Assembly (NCBI GenBank): GCA_946479895.1
Contig: CAMLHT010000050.1
Coordinates: forward strand, 1-16,868
From: an uncultured Gemmatimonadota bacterium
GTDB lineage: Bacteria; Gemmatimonadota; Gemmatimonadetes; Gemmatimonadales; Gemmatimonadaceae
Reading direction: 5' to 3'
DNA: 16,868 nt
The notes beneath the pieces were generated by a model that was not told where the DNA came from, did no database searches, and saw nothing but the letters and a program-made list of their open reading frames with translations. A program made the position numbers and the translations under genes. Shown piece after piece: positions 1-7,294 of the stretch. Within the stretch, counting starts at the first letter, position 1, and every line of letters starts with the position of its first letter.

Positions 1-215
1 TGCCCAGGGAGATCGACGCCGCCATTCCGGCCGGCCAGCTGACGCTCGCCGACCGGCCCGATGGAACGCGACAGCTCGTCTTCTCCGGGATGCCGCTCTA
101 CTACTTCGAGTCCGACCGTCAGGACGAGCCGCCGGGCGGCCACAACGCCATGAGCTTCGGCGGGCGGTTCACGCTCGTGTCCCCCGAGGGAAAGCCACTG
201 GCCCCCGCGCGCTGA
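1..215 (+). CDS. C-terminal end of a Yx(FWY)xxD-motif secreted protein (partial)
   Basis: Only the last 70 codons are present. The frame enters at position 3 and stops at TGA 213-215; the start lies outside the window. The visible part contains the motif YYFESD, which fits the Y-x-[FWY]-x-x-D signature of the COG4315-type 'secreted repeat' lipoproteins. In that family the motif follows a G-x-PLY segment and precedes a Gly-rich stretch and a 'xxLVxPxGK' ending. Here GMPLYYF, GGH...FGGRF and LVSPEGKPL follow in that order. The molecular function of the family is not established and nothing here adds to it. The gene is convergent with the HEAT-cyclophilin gene: its stop codon ends at 215 and the neighbour's stop begins at 216, so there is no room for a terminator between them. 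The family call is moderate because only the tail is visible. Confidence 0.6.
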   Translation, partial: PREIDAAIPAGQLTLADRPDGTRQLVFSGMPLYYFESDRQDEPPGGHNAMSFGGRFTLVSPEGKPLAPAR

Positions 216-2219
216 TCAGGGCGTGATCGTCACGCGGCGGATGCGCGCCCCCTCCTGCATCCGGTCGAAGGCGTCGAGGCCGGACGTGATCGTGCCCATC
301 ACGGTGTACTCGTGGTCGAGCCAGACGTTGTCGACGGTGTTCACGTAGATCTGTCCGTCGCCCGTGTCCCGGCCGCGCGTGGAGAGGCCGACGGTCCCGC
401 GCACGTTGCTGAGCGCAAGCTCGTCGCGCGCAAAGGGCTTGTCGGGGGCCGAGTACTCGTTGGCGTTGGGGCCGGGACCCTGGACGACGAAGAACGGGGC
501 GACCCGGTGAAACGTCAGCCCGTCGAATGTCCCCGCCCGCGCCAGGCGCGCGAAGCGGAACGCATTGGTCGGGGCATGGAACGGATGCAGGCGCATCGTC
601 ACGACCGATCCGTCCATCATCTCGATGCGAGCGGTGGCCTTCTCGAGGGCGGCGAGATCATCGAACGATGGCAGCGGCAGCGGAACCCGGCTGGCGGGCC
701 TTGCGGCGTCGACGGGCTGGCCCATCGCATCGAGGAGCCCACGCAGCGCCGTGATGCCGTCGACATCGGTATCCCAGCCGCGCGCCACGCGCTGCCGGAG
801 TCGCGCCGCGGCGGTGCCGCCGACTCCGGGGAGCGTCGAGCCCTTCAGCGCCGCGGACGCCGCCATGAGGACCTGGTTGTCGTCCGACTGGAGTGCGCGA
901 ACGTAAACCGTGTCCGCCGCATGGCCGACGACGCGCGCCAGGCCCTCGATCGCCGACGCCTGCACGTTGGCGTGCGAGTCGCGGGAGAGCGCGTACAGCG
1001 TCGCGGTGTCAGCCATCAGGCGCGCCGCGGTGTCCGCGTACATGCGGACGAAGAAGCTCGGCGCCGACGAGAAGCGCGGCATCAGCTGCTTCGCCCGCGC
1101 GGGATCGACGACCGACAGGGCGACGAACGCATGGGCGGGCAGGTGCCACCGGTCGTCGTCACGCAGCTGCTCGGCGAGTCCGGCGAGATGCGCGGTCACC
1201 GCCGCATCGCCGCGGCATCCGGAAAGGGCATCGGCCGCGGCCAGCGCCACGGTCACGCTGGCGTCCCGGGTCCGCTCAAGCAGCGGGCCGCAGCCCAGGG
1301 TGCCGCGCAACTTCTGCGCGTAGACGTTCACGGCGCGAAAGCGCACGACGGGCGCCGGATCGGCCAGCGCGCGCGTGACCAGCTCCCGAACTCGCGCGGT
1401 ATCGGTGGATCGGGCGAGGCTCACGACGGCGCGGTCACGCACGTACGGATCGCGGTCGGCGATGAGCTCCGCGCTGCGCGCGTCGCTCAGGGCCGCGAGC
1501 CCGTTCAGCGCAAAGGCGACGTTGAACCGATCGGTCGGAGTCAGGTCGGACGACTGCGCGGTGAGCATGGCGTAGAGGCGATCCGTGACCGCCGCCGGTA
1601 TCGCGCCGGGCAACCGCGACTCCCGCTTGCGCGCGAGAAAGAAGATCCCGCGAATCGCGCCACGGCGTTCGCTGACCGAAGACGCTCGCAGCGATGGCTC
1701 GATCAGGAGCGCGGTCTCGCGCACCCGGTCGGCGGAACCCTGCGGCAGGCGGCCCACCGCCTCGAGCAGCGCTCCCCGGGCATCCGCGTCGCGCTCGACC
1801 GCCAGTCGCGCCACCAGGGCGGCGCGGGCCGCGCCGATCGCCTGCTCGCTCGCGGCGCGGTCCCCACCGGTGGCGGCGGCCGCCAGCGGACGCGCGACGG
1901 ACTGCGCGAGCGCGTCGGCGGCCGCCATTCGCACTTCCACCGCGGGGTCGGCCAGCAGCGGGATGATCGCCGGGCCAGCCGTGGGCTGCTCCAGTCGGCC
2001 GAGGCCGCGAACCGCGAACGCCCGGAGGAATGAATTGCCCGACGCCAGGCCGCGCTGCCGGGCATCTCCTGCCGCGAATGGCTCACGCGAATCCTCGCGA
2101 GCCACGAGCGCGGTCAACAGCGTCCGGTCCGCGGGCGTCGTCACTCGCGCGGCGAGGGTCTGCGCGCCGGCCGGAGCGGCCATCACGCCTGCGATCACGA
2201 GCCTGATCAGGTTTCTCAT
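216..2219 (-). CDS. Exported HEAT-repeat protein with C-terminal cyclophilin-type peptidylprolyl isomerase
   Basis: A 667-residue protein. An N-terminal signal peptide ends near AGAQ (about residue 20), so it should act in the periplasm. Residues about 55-500 are Ala/Leu/Arg-rich helical repeats of HEAT type, with recurring 'DPxVxVRxxAxxAL' units, for example at the LADPAVEVR, LADPAPVVRF and DSHANVQ segments. Residues 532-667 form a cyclophilin domain. FHR-Val and FFVVQG place R572, F577 and Q580 at the same spacing as R55, F60 and Q63 of human cyclophilin A. The GxxGL, QIYVNT and VWLD blocks follow. The residue equivalent to H126 is Tyr638. Cyclophilins catalyse cis-trans isomerisation of X-Pro bonds and assist folding; the HEAT array probably binds client proteins (inference). 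The start has a GGAGAGG ribosome site just upstream. The gene lies 26 bp downstream of the sensor kinase on the same strand, so the two are probably co-transcribed. Confidence 0.9.
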   Translation of the reverse strand: MRNLIRLVIAGVMAAPAGAQTLAARVTTPADRTLLTALVAREDSREPFAAGDARQRGLASGNSFLRAFAVRGLGRLEQPTAGPAIIPLLADPAVEVRMAAADALAQSVARPLAAAATGGDRAASEQAIGAARAALVARLAVERDADARGALLEAVGRLPQGSADRVRETALLIEPSLRASSVSERRGAIRGIFFLARKRESRLPGAIPAAVTDRLYAMLTAQSSDLTPTDRFNVAFALNGLAALSDARSAELIADRDPYVRDRAVVSLARSTDTARVRELVTRALADPAPVVRFRAVNVYAQKLRGTLGCGPLLERTRDASVTVALAAADALSGCRGDAAVTAHLAGLAEQLRDDDRWHLPAHAFVALSVVDPARAKQLMPRFSSAPSFFVRMYADTAARLMADTATLYALSRDSHANVQASAIEGLARVVGHAADTVYVRALQSDDNQVLMAASAALKGSTLPGVGGTAAARLRQRVARGWDTDVDGITALRGLLDAMGQPVDAARPASRVPLPLPSFDDLAALEKATARIEMMDGSVVTMRLHPFHAPTNAFRFARLARAGTFDGLTFHRVAPFFVVQGPGPNANEYSAPDKPFARDELALSNVRGTVGLSTRGRDTGDGQIYVNTVDNVWLDHEYTVMGTITSGLDAFDRMQEGARIRRVTITP

Positions 2220-2245
2220 TCGCCTCTCCGAAGCGGCGAACGCGC

Positions 2246-4561
2246 TCAGGCGATGCCGCTTCCGTCCGGGTGTCCCAGCACTTCGCGAAGCTTCTGCAGC
2301 AGCTGCTCGGCCGTGAAGGGCTTCTCCACGAACGAAATGTCGCCCCGCTGCGCCATGCCGCGCAGCGCCGTGTCGTAGTTGTACCCTGAAATCAGCAGGA
2401 GCCGCACGCTCCGGTGGCGCTGCCGGATGGCGTCCACCACGGCCTTGCCGCCCATCTCCGGCATCATCACGTCGCTGATCACCACGTCCACCGCGACGCC
2501 GCGGTCGAGCTGGGCGATCGCGGCGGCGCCGTTGGCCGCCTCGATGACCTGATACCCGGCCCGCAACAGCATGCGTTTGACAACCCGCCGCAGCTCTTCG
2601 TTGTCATCGACGAGAAGGATCCTTTCGGATCCCCCCGGGGCCGACGCCGCCGGCTTCGGGGTGACGGGCGCCGGGACCGCATCGGCGAGGCGCGGCAGGC
2701 GGATGGAGAACGTCGTGCCCCGCCCCGGCTCGCTGTGCACGCGGATGCATCCGCCGGTCTGCTCGACGATCCCATGCACGGTCGCGAGACCGAGTCCCGT
2801 TCCCTTCCCGAAGCCCTTGGTGGTGAAGAAGGGCTCGAAGACCTTCGCCGCGGTCTCCGGCGACATGCCGACCCCGGTGTCACTCACGTTGATCAGCACG
2901 TGCGGCCCGTGCATGGATGGCCCGGACCCGTTGCCGGTGTCGTCCCCGCGGTCGACGTTCGTCGTCGTGATGGTGAGACGGCCACCGTCCGGCATGGCGT
3001 CGCGCGCATTGATCGCCAGGTTCACCAGCACCTGCTCCATCTGCCCCGGGTCCGCCATGACCAGTCCGAGGTCGGCGCCGAGGTGCGACTCCATGACGAT
3101 GTCCGGCGGCATCACGCGGCGCAGCATTCGCTCAACCTCGCGGACGGTGTCGTTGAGGTCGATGGCGCGCGGGTTCAGGACCTGGCGCCGGCTGAACGCG
3201 AGGAGCTGCCGCGTCAGCGCCGCGGCCCGCTCGCCGGCGAGCCGGATCTCCTCGAGCGACTTCGCCTCGTCGCTCGCCGGGTCCACTTCCTCGCTGACGA
3301 TCGCCGCGTAGGTCATGATCACGGTGAGCAGGTTGTTGAAGTCGTGGGCGACCCCGCCGGCCAGCTGCCCCAGGGCGTCGAGTCGCTGCGCCTGCCTCAG
3401 TTGCTCGCGCGCGTCGGCGAGCGCCTGCTCGCGCGCCACCTGCTCGGTGACGTCGCGATTGATCCCGACGACGCCGTGGATCTCGCCTCCGGGCCCGCGG
3501 AGCGGTGACACCGTCGCCGTGAAGAAGTGGCGCCTGCCTTCCCCGTCGATGCTCCAGTCGTACGTCAGCGACTCGCCCTTTAGCGCCCGGTCGGCGGCAT
3601 CCATGTGCACCTGGCCCGCCTCGGGACCGAGGATCTCGACCGCGGTGCGCCCCAGGTGAACGTCCAGCCGCCGGGAGTCGGCGGCCGCGCTGCCACCGAA
3701 CATGCCGGTGTAGCGCTTCTCGTGGCCCAGCGTGAAGACGACGTCGTGCAGCGAGCCCACCAGGGTGCGGAAGCGCGTCTCGCTGGCCTGGAGCGCGTCG
3801 ACCGTCCGCTCCAGCTGTCCGGTCTGGTCGATGAGCTGCGCGTTGCGCAGGTCGAGCGCCGCGGTATTCACGACCATGTGGTGTGCCTGCGCCAGCAGCC
3901 GGCGACGCAGCAGGAACAGGATCACGAGCACGATCGCGAGGGACAGGAGCGCGAGGCCAAGGATCACACGGTCGAGGCGATGGGTGGCCGCCGTGCGCTC
4001 CTCGTACAGCTGGTCCTCACGCGTCAGGATGGCCCCGACTTCGCTCGAGATCCCGGCGAAGATGGGCTGGGACGCTATGACCAGGGACCGCGAAAGCGCG
4101 ATGTCATCGGCGCCGCGCACCGTCGCGTCGTGCGGCAGGGTGAGGACCGAGTCCCAGCGCGCGAACGCCGACGCAATGCGATCGGCGCGCTGCTGCTGGA
4201 CGGGCAGGTCCGCCGTCAGCGTTCGGAGGGAATCCAGTCGCGCCCGAACCTCCGGATCGCCGACGCGGAGCGCCGCCGGAGAGACCGCGGCGCCGAAGAC
4301 GGCGTGTCCCCGGAGGGCGGATTCCCTGCGCAGCGCCGAGATCTCGAGCTCGCGGGCCAGGCGGCCGACCTCGCGGCTTCGGCGGGCCCACCCTTCGTCG
4401 CTGTTGCGCTGGTAAACCAGGGCCAGGAAGACCGCCGCCACCAGCAGGAGGGCCGCGGTTGCCGCGCCGAACGTGCGCGAGATGAATTGTACGAGCTCGT
4501 CGCTGCGCTTCATTCGGGACGGCGGGGGGTGGGAGGCCCGGGGATCAGCTCGTGGGCCCAT
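2246..4561 (-). CDS. Membrane-bound hybrid sensor histidine kinase (PAS, HisKA, HATPase, receiver)
   Basis: A 771-residue kinase if started at 4561. An in-frame ATG at 4513 (Met17, MKRSDELVQ) would start it right before the first membrane helix. Neither start has a good ribosome site, so the choice is open. Membrane helix 1 spans about 31-50, an all-helical CHASE3-like periplasmic sensor 51-195, and helix 2 about 199-219. A PAS domain covers about 260-374. The HisKA H-box has phospho-acceptor H406 in GGVAHDFNNLL. The ATPase domain has N514 in the N-box, DTGVGM, the FEPFFTTK F-box and a GKGTGLGLA G-box at 585-593. A C-terminal receiver (647-763) has the acidic pair D652/D653, phospho-acceptor D697, S725 and K747. 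The NtrB-like core plus receiver indicates a phosphorelay, but no HPt protein or DNA-binding regulator is adjacent, so its partner is elsewhere. It heads a two-gene operon with the HEAT-cyclophilin gene. Confidence 0.93.
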   Translation of the reverse strand: MGPRADPRASHPPPSRMKRSDELVQFISRTFGAATAALLLVAAVFLALVYQRNSDEGWARRSREVGRLARELEISALRRESALRGHAVFGAAVSPAALRVGDPEVRARLDSLRTLTADLPVQQQRADRIASAFARWDSVLTLPHDATVRGADDIALSRSLVIASQPIFAGISSEVGAILTREDQLYEERTAATHRLDRVILGLALLSLAIVLVILFLLRRRLLAQAHHMVVNTAALDLRNAQLIDQTGQLERTVDALQASETRFRTLVGSLHDVVFTLGHEKRYTGMFGGSAAADSRRLDVHLGRTAVEILGPEAGQVHMDAADRALKGESLTYDWSIDGEGRRHFFTATVSPLRGPGGEIHGVVGINRDVTEQVAREQALADAREQLRQAQRLDALGQLAGGVAHDFNNLLTVIMTYAAIVSEEVDPASDEAKSLEEIRLAGERAAALTRQLLAFSRRQVLNPRAIDLNDTVREVERMLRRVMPPDIVMESHLGADLGLVMADPGQMEQVLVNLAINARDAMPDGGRLTITTTNVDRGDDTGNGSGPSMHGPHVLINVSDTGVGMSPETAAKVFEPFFTTKGFGKGTGLGLATVHGIVEQTGGCIRVHSEPGRGTTFSIRLPRLADAVPAPVTPKPAASAPGGSERILLVDDNEELRRVVKRMLLRAGYQVIEAANGAAAIAQLDRGVAVDVVISDVMMPEMGGKAVVDAIRQRHRSVRLLLISGYNYDTALRGMAQRGDISFVEKPFTAEQLLQKLREVLGHPDGSGIA

Positions 4562-4638
4562 CGAATCCCGTCGTCGGAACCTCGATACGCTCCTTAATGT
4601 AGAATGGCATCACGAGCACTGTGAGGGCCTGCCCGACC

Positions 4639-4657
4639 CTGCAGGATGTGACCTGCA
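4639..4657. promoter_or_regulatory. CTGCA-N9-CTGCA direct repeat in a divergent intergenic region
   Basis: Between the divergent kinase and lipoprotein genes (4562-4729) CTGCA occurs at 4639-4643 and again at 4653-4657, a 14-bp period. The inner part is also a dyad, TGCAGG-N6-CCTGCA (4640-4657). The same direct-repeat geometry occurs at 6947-6965. It could be an operator, but no cognate regulator is known. Elsewhere in this 168-bp gap I see only weak promoter-like boxes, such as TAGAAT at 4600-4605 without a convincing -35 partner. Confidence 0.25.
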
Positions 4658-4729
4658 ACCGCGCACGCGATCGGCTCGTCCTTTAGATAGCAGGCAGTTC
4701 CCGTCCGAGCGTCCCAACGGAGCATTCTC

Positions 4730-5512
4730 ATGCGTCTTGCACGATTGATTCCCGCCGTCGCCACCGCCGCGATCATCGCGGGCTGCGACTCCAATCCCAC
4801 CGAACCCACCGTCGACGTCGAGGCGACCCTGAGCCAGATGTCGTCCGGAGGGATCGCCACCTATTCCGGCGCCGCGGCTTCCGCGAGCACGAGCGGCGGC
4901 ATGATGGCCTCCCCGTCGGTTCCGGCGGCGAACACCTCGAATTGTCCCTACAACACGGCCACGAGCTTCTTCGTGTGCGCGCCGGTCACGTCGAACGGGG
5001 TGACCTTCTCCCGTTCGTTCCAGCTGCTCGACTCGCAGGGCGCGCCGCTGTCCACGCCAAGTCCGCTCCTCGTCGCCTCGATTCGCTCCGTGATCGACCT
5101 CGACGGCACGATCACGCCGCCGCAGGGGTCGCAGACGGTCACGACCCAGATCACGCGCCACGAGGACGCCACGCTCTCCGGCATCCAGTCGGCGTCCCGG
5201 AAGCTCAACGGGAACGCCACGCAGCGCCTGTCCATGTCCGGCTCGGGCTTCACGTTCACGTCGAACGACACCAGCGCGACGGCGAACCTGCTGCTCCCCT
5301 CCTCGCCCGACCAGCGGTATCCGCTCGGCGGGACGATCACCACCAACCGTACCGTCACGACGTCGGGGATCACGACCACGAGCGTGCACCAGAGCGAGGA
5401 GATCTCGTTCGACGGGACGAGCATCATGACGGTGAAGATCACCGTGGGCGCCAACGTCCGGACGTGCAAGATCAACCTGGCCACTCCGGGAGTCGCGCCG
5501 ACCTGCTCCTGA
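4730..5512 (+). CDS. Secreted lipoprotein of unknown function with four conserved cysteines (paralogue A)
   Basis: A 260-residue protein I cannot assign to a named family. A short N-terminal hydrophobic segment ends in IIAGC, a lipobox with Cys19 as the lipidated residue, so export and membrane anchoring are expected. A Ser/Thr/Ala/Gly-rich linker (about 35-70) precedes a Thr-rich, probably beta-sheet domain. Cys72 and Cys83 lie just before the CAPVTSNGVT block, and Cys246 and Cys259 close the C-terminus; they probably form two disulfides. The protein is clearly related to the lipoprotein encoded at 7295-8269. Shared features are the first cysteine pair 11 residues apart, the C-[AG]-PVT-x-x-G-x-T block, the 'YP-x-x-G...N' segment, a TTT-x(n)-E-x-x-x-[FY]DGT stretch and two C-terminal cysteines. 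The start ATG has ACGGAG about 8 nt upstream. The gene appears monocistronic and ends at the terminator at 5536-5573. Confidence 0.8.
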   Translation: MRLARLIPAVATAAIIAGCDSNPTEPTVDVEATLSQMSSGGIATYSGAAASASTSGGMMASPSVPAANTSNCPYNTATSFFVCAPVTSNGVTFSRSFQLLDSQGAPLSTPSPLLVASIRSVIDLDGTITPPQGSQTVTTQITRHEDATLSGIQSASRKLNGNATQRLSMSGSGFTFTSNDTSATANLLLPSSPDQRYPLGGTITTNRTVTTSGITTTSVHQSEEISFDGTSIMTVKITVGANVRTCKINLATPGVAPTCS

Positions 5513-5535
5513 CGCCTCGGGCGTGAGGGATGTCT

Positions 5536-5573
5536 CGCGGGGGCCGCTCACACGAGCGGCCCCCGTGTTATTT
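5536..5573. terminator. Bidirectional Rho-independent terminator between convergent genes
   Basis: A perfect 10-bp stem, GGGGGCCGCT (5539-5548) with AGCGGCCCCC (5555-5564), closes a 6-nt loop; C5538-G5565 extends it. TTATTT follows on the plus strand. The stem lies 26 bp after the lipoprotein stop codon. The T-rich tail runs into the stop codon of the convergent dioxygenase gene, so one element can serve both genes. Confidence 0.88.
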
Positions 5574-6466
5574 CAGCCGGCGCGCACGCGCACGGCAGTC
5601 CCCCACGGGTCGCGGAGGACGATCGAATCGCCTTCGCGATGGACCTGCGCGCCTCCGGCGCGAACGCTCACCTCCACCTCTTCGACGTCCCGCGCCGCCG
5701 GCACCACGATCTCCCATTCAATGAGCTTCGCGTCGCTGTCCGACGCCGGGGGAGACTGCGCGGCCCAGATGTTCGTGCCCAGGTGGTGGTGATACCCACC
5801 GGCCGACATGAAGAGCGCGCCGGGATAGTTCCAGACGACCTTGTCGAAGCCGACGAGATCGTGATAGAACGCCGCGGCGCGCTCGATGTCTCCGACGAAC
5901 AGGTGGACGTGCCCGATCACGGTGCCCCTCGGCATCCCGGTCCACGGCGTGTCACCGGCGGCCTTCACCAGCGCCTGCGCGTCGAGCGGCAGCGTCGTCA
6001 TGGTGAGCTGGCGGTTCTCGTGCTTCCACGCCGACCGCGGCCGGTCGGCGTAGACCTCGATGCCGAGGCCGTCGGGATCGTCGATGTACACGGCCTCGCT
6101 CACGAAATGGTCGGACATTCCCGCGTGCAATCCGATCCGGGCGAGATGGCCGATGAACCTGCCGAGCGCCAGCCGGTCAGGCAGCAGGATGGCGTAATGA
6201 TAGAGGCCGAGAAGACCGCGCCGGGGCACCGGCCTGACGCCACGCTTCTCGCGCAGCTCGACCAGCGGATGCGCATCGCCTTCGGCGGCGAGTGACGCGC
6301 CCGCCTCGTCGCGATCGATGACCCGCAGGCCGAGGACCGACTGATACCACTCGAGCGAGCGCGAGAGATCGGCCACCTGGAGCCGAACGGCGCCGAGGTG
6401 GGCGTCATCCGGGAGGCGATAGCCTTTCGGAGCCAGTCCGTAGTCCAGGGCCCGCGAGGTGGTCAT
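5573..6466 (-). CDS. Two-domain VOC-superfamily protein, CatE/extradiol ring-cleavage dioxygenase-like
   Basis: A 297-residue cytosolic protein with two vicinal-oxygen-chelate repeats. Domain 1 (about 22-142) has GAVRLQVADL, GLYHYAILLP with H90, and the DPDGLGIEVYADRP block with E137. Domain 2 (about 184-297) has GHVHLFVGD (H186, H188), GALFMSAGGYHHHLG (H226-H228) and a C-terminal DPWGT. These blocks and the length match the CatE/YfiE group, annotated as catechol 2,3-dioxygenase or glyoxalase-like. They are metal enzymes, but the substrate cannot be read from sequence. In domain 1 the first position where a metal-binding His is usual (GxxHL) is Arg28, so domain 2 is the likelier metal site. 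The start codon overlaps the stop of the DoxX gene in an ATGA, indicating translational coupling. The downstream end coincides with the terminator at 5536-5573. Confidence 0.85.
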   Translation of the reverse strand: MTTSRALDYGLAPKGYRLPDDAHLGAVRLQVADLSRSLEWYQSVLGLRVIDRDEAGASLAAEGDAHPLVELREKRGVRPVPRRGLLGLYHYAILLPDRLALGRFIGHLARIGLHAGMSDHFVSEAVYIDDPDGLGIEVYADRPRSAWKHENRQLTMTTLPLDAQALVKAAGDTPWTGMPRGTVIGHVHLFVGDIERAAAFYHDLVGFDKVVWNYPGALFMSAGGYHHHLGTNIWAAQSPPASDSDAKLIEWEIVVPAARDVEEVEVSVRAGGAQVHREGDSIVLRDPWGTAVRVRAG

Positions 6467-6879
6467 GGGGCGCGACGCCTCGCCATGGCCGCATCGATCG
6501 AGATGGGGCCGGCACCGGCGAGCGCGACCGCGAGCGCCATCATGCCGAGCAGGAACGTGAGCTCCATGCCTCCCTGCCCCAGGTAGCCGTTCTTCATGTG
6601 CACGAGCGTCGTGGCCACCGCCATGTCACACGCCAGCAGGAACGCGGCGACGCGGGTGAGCACGCCGAGCATCAGCGCGATGCCGCCGACAAGCTCGAGA
6701 AAGGCGATGAAGGGCGCCGCGACCTCCGGCAGCGGAATCCCCATCCGCGTGAAGCCCTGCGTCACGCCGCCCACACCCGTGCCGAACACCTTCTGGTATC
6801 CGTGCATGAAGAAGGAGAAGCCCACGGCGAGCCGCAGGACGAGAAGGGCAAAATCCGGACGAGTGCGAATGTTGTTCAT
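6463..6879 (-). CDS. DoxX family integral membrane protein
   Basis: A 138-residue protein with four predicted membrane helices, at about 9-27, 53-72, 74-93 and 104-123. The N-terminal LRLAVGFSFFMHGYQKVFG is the typical DoxX opening, with the family HGxxK motif. A central LELVGGIALMLG and a late GxxALAVALAGAGP complete the family pattern. DoxX proteins are often encoded beside redox or ring-cleavage enzymes. Roles in thiol and oxidative stress have been described for some members, but no enzymatic function is settled. Here it overlaps the VOC dioxygenase gene by 4 nt, so the two are a coupled pair and probably act in the same detoxification or catabolic step (inference). The ribosome site is weak (AGG about 7 nt upstream). 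Confidence 0.88.
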   Translation of the reverse strand: MNNIRTRPDFALLVLRLAVGFSFFMHGYQKVFGTGVGGVTQGFTRMGIPLPEVAAPFIAFLELVGGIALMLGVLTRVAAFLLACDMAVATTLVHMKNGYLGQGGMELTFLLGMMALAVALAGAGPISIDAAMARRRAP

Positions 6880-6944
6880 GGCAGCCTGGTGGAATGAAGG
6901 GAACGTTAGCGCATCGCAGAAATACGGGCCCGTGCCTTGCCGTT

Positions 6945-6967
6945 CACTGCATCATTCACACTGCATC
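6945..6967. repeat. 9-bp direct repeat CACTGCATC, 14-bp period, in a divergent promoter region
   Basis: CACTGCATC occurs at 6945-6953 and 6959-6967, between the DoxX gene (minus, starting at 6879) and the 75-codon gene (plus, starting at 6983). The core CTGCA-N9-CTGCA matches the spacing of the repeat at 4639-4657. It may be a regulator site. No clear -35/-10 pair is visible in this 103-bp gap; TTGCCG at 6938-6943 is the best -35-like box. Confidence 0.3.
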
Positions 6968-6982
6968 CGAGGAACCAGCCAC

Positions 6983-7210
6983 ATGTCCGAACGCCACAAA
7001 CCGCACAACGGACGCGATCAGTCCGGTCACTTCAAGGTTCGCCAGGCCGACGTCGAGGAGCTCCTGACCGATCCCAACGGGACGGACTACCTGAAGGACG
7101 ACGTAAGGCTCGGCGGTGCGGTCGAGGATACCGGGCTCGACGCCGGCCGGCATGGCGCGCGCATCGAGCAGCTGATCGAGCGCAACGAGGACGAGCTTCG
7201 AACCGAGTAG
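6983..7210 (+). CDS. Small hydrophilic protein of unknown function
   Basis: A 75-residue charged protein that I do not recognise. It has no signal peptide or membrane helix, so it is probably cytosolic. The N-terminus is basic (SERHKPHNGRDQ). The central part SGHFKVRQADVEELLTDPNG suggests a short helix, and the C-terminus GARIEQLIERNEDELRTE is a likely amphipathic acidic helix. The ATG is preceded by GAGGAA about 9 nt upstream, and base composition by codon position looks normal for the neighbourhood. The gene stands alone: it diverges from the DoxX gene and converges on the lipoprotein gene at 7295, with a hairpin 12 bp after its stop. Confidence 0.7.
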   Translation: MSERHKPHNGRDQSGHFKVRQADVEELLTDPNGTDYLKDDVRLGGAVEDTGLDAGRHGARIEQLIERNEDELRTE

Positions 7211-7222
7211 GGATAAGAAGCA

Positions 7223-7253
7223 GGGAGGGCCGAAGCTTCGCTTCGACCCTCCC
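7223..7253. terminator. Hairpin between convergent genes, probable terminator
   Basis: GGGAGGG (7223-7229) pairs with CCCTCCC (7247-7253). Inside it, after one C/A mismatch, CGAAG (7231-7235) pairs with CTTCG (7241-7245) around a 5-nt loop. There is no T tract on either side, so an intrinsic terminator is plausible but not proven. It sits midway between the stop codons of the 75-codon gene and the minus-strand lipoprotein gene. Confidence 0.5.
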
Positions 7254-7294
7254 CTCACCGGCTCAACCGAGCCATCCGTCGGGCGACCCCCGAC

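Noticed and set aside
312..2033. 573-codon open frame on the plus strand opposite the HEAT-cyclophilin gene
   Set aside because: Its translation is Arg/His/Gly/Ala-rich without domain motifs, typical of an antisense frame in GC-rich coding DNA; the minus-strand gene has a signal peptide, repeats and an intact cyclophilin site.
2414..4597. Long plus-strand open frames (2414-3508, 3605-4597) opposite the histidine kinase
   Set aside because: Antisense shadows of a kinase whose motifs are all intact; products are His/Arg-rich with no family features or ribosome sites.
4576..4605. GGAACC followed by TAGAAT as an ECF-type promoter for the lipoprotein at 4730
   Set aside because: The GGAAC box resembles an ECF -35, but no matching -10 (CGTC or TCTGA) lies at the right distance, and TAGAAT belongs to a different promoter class.
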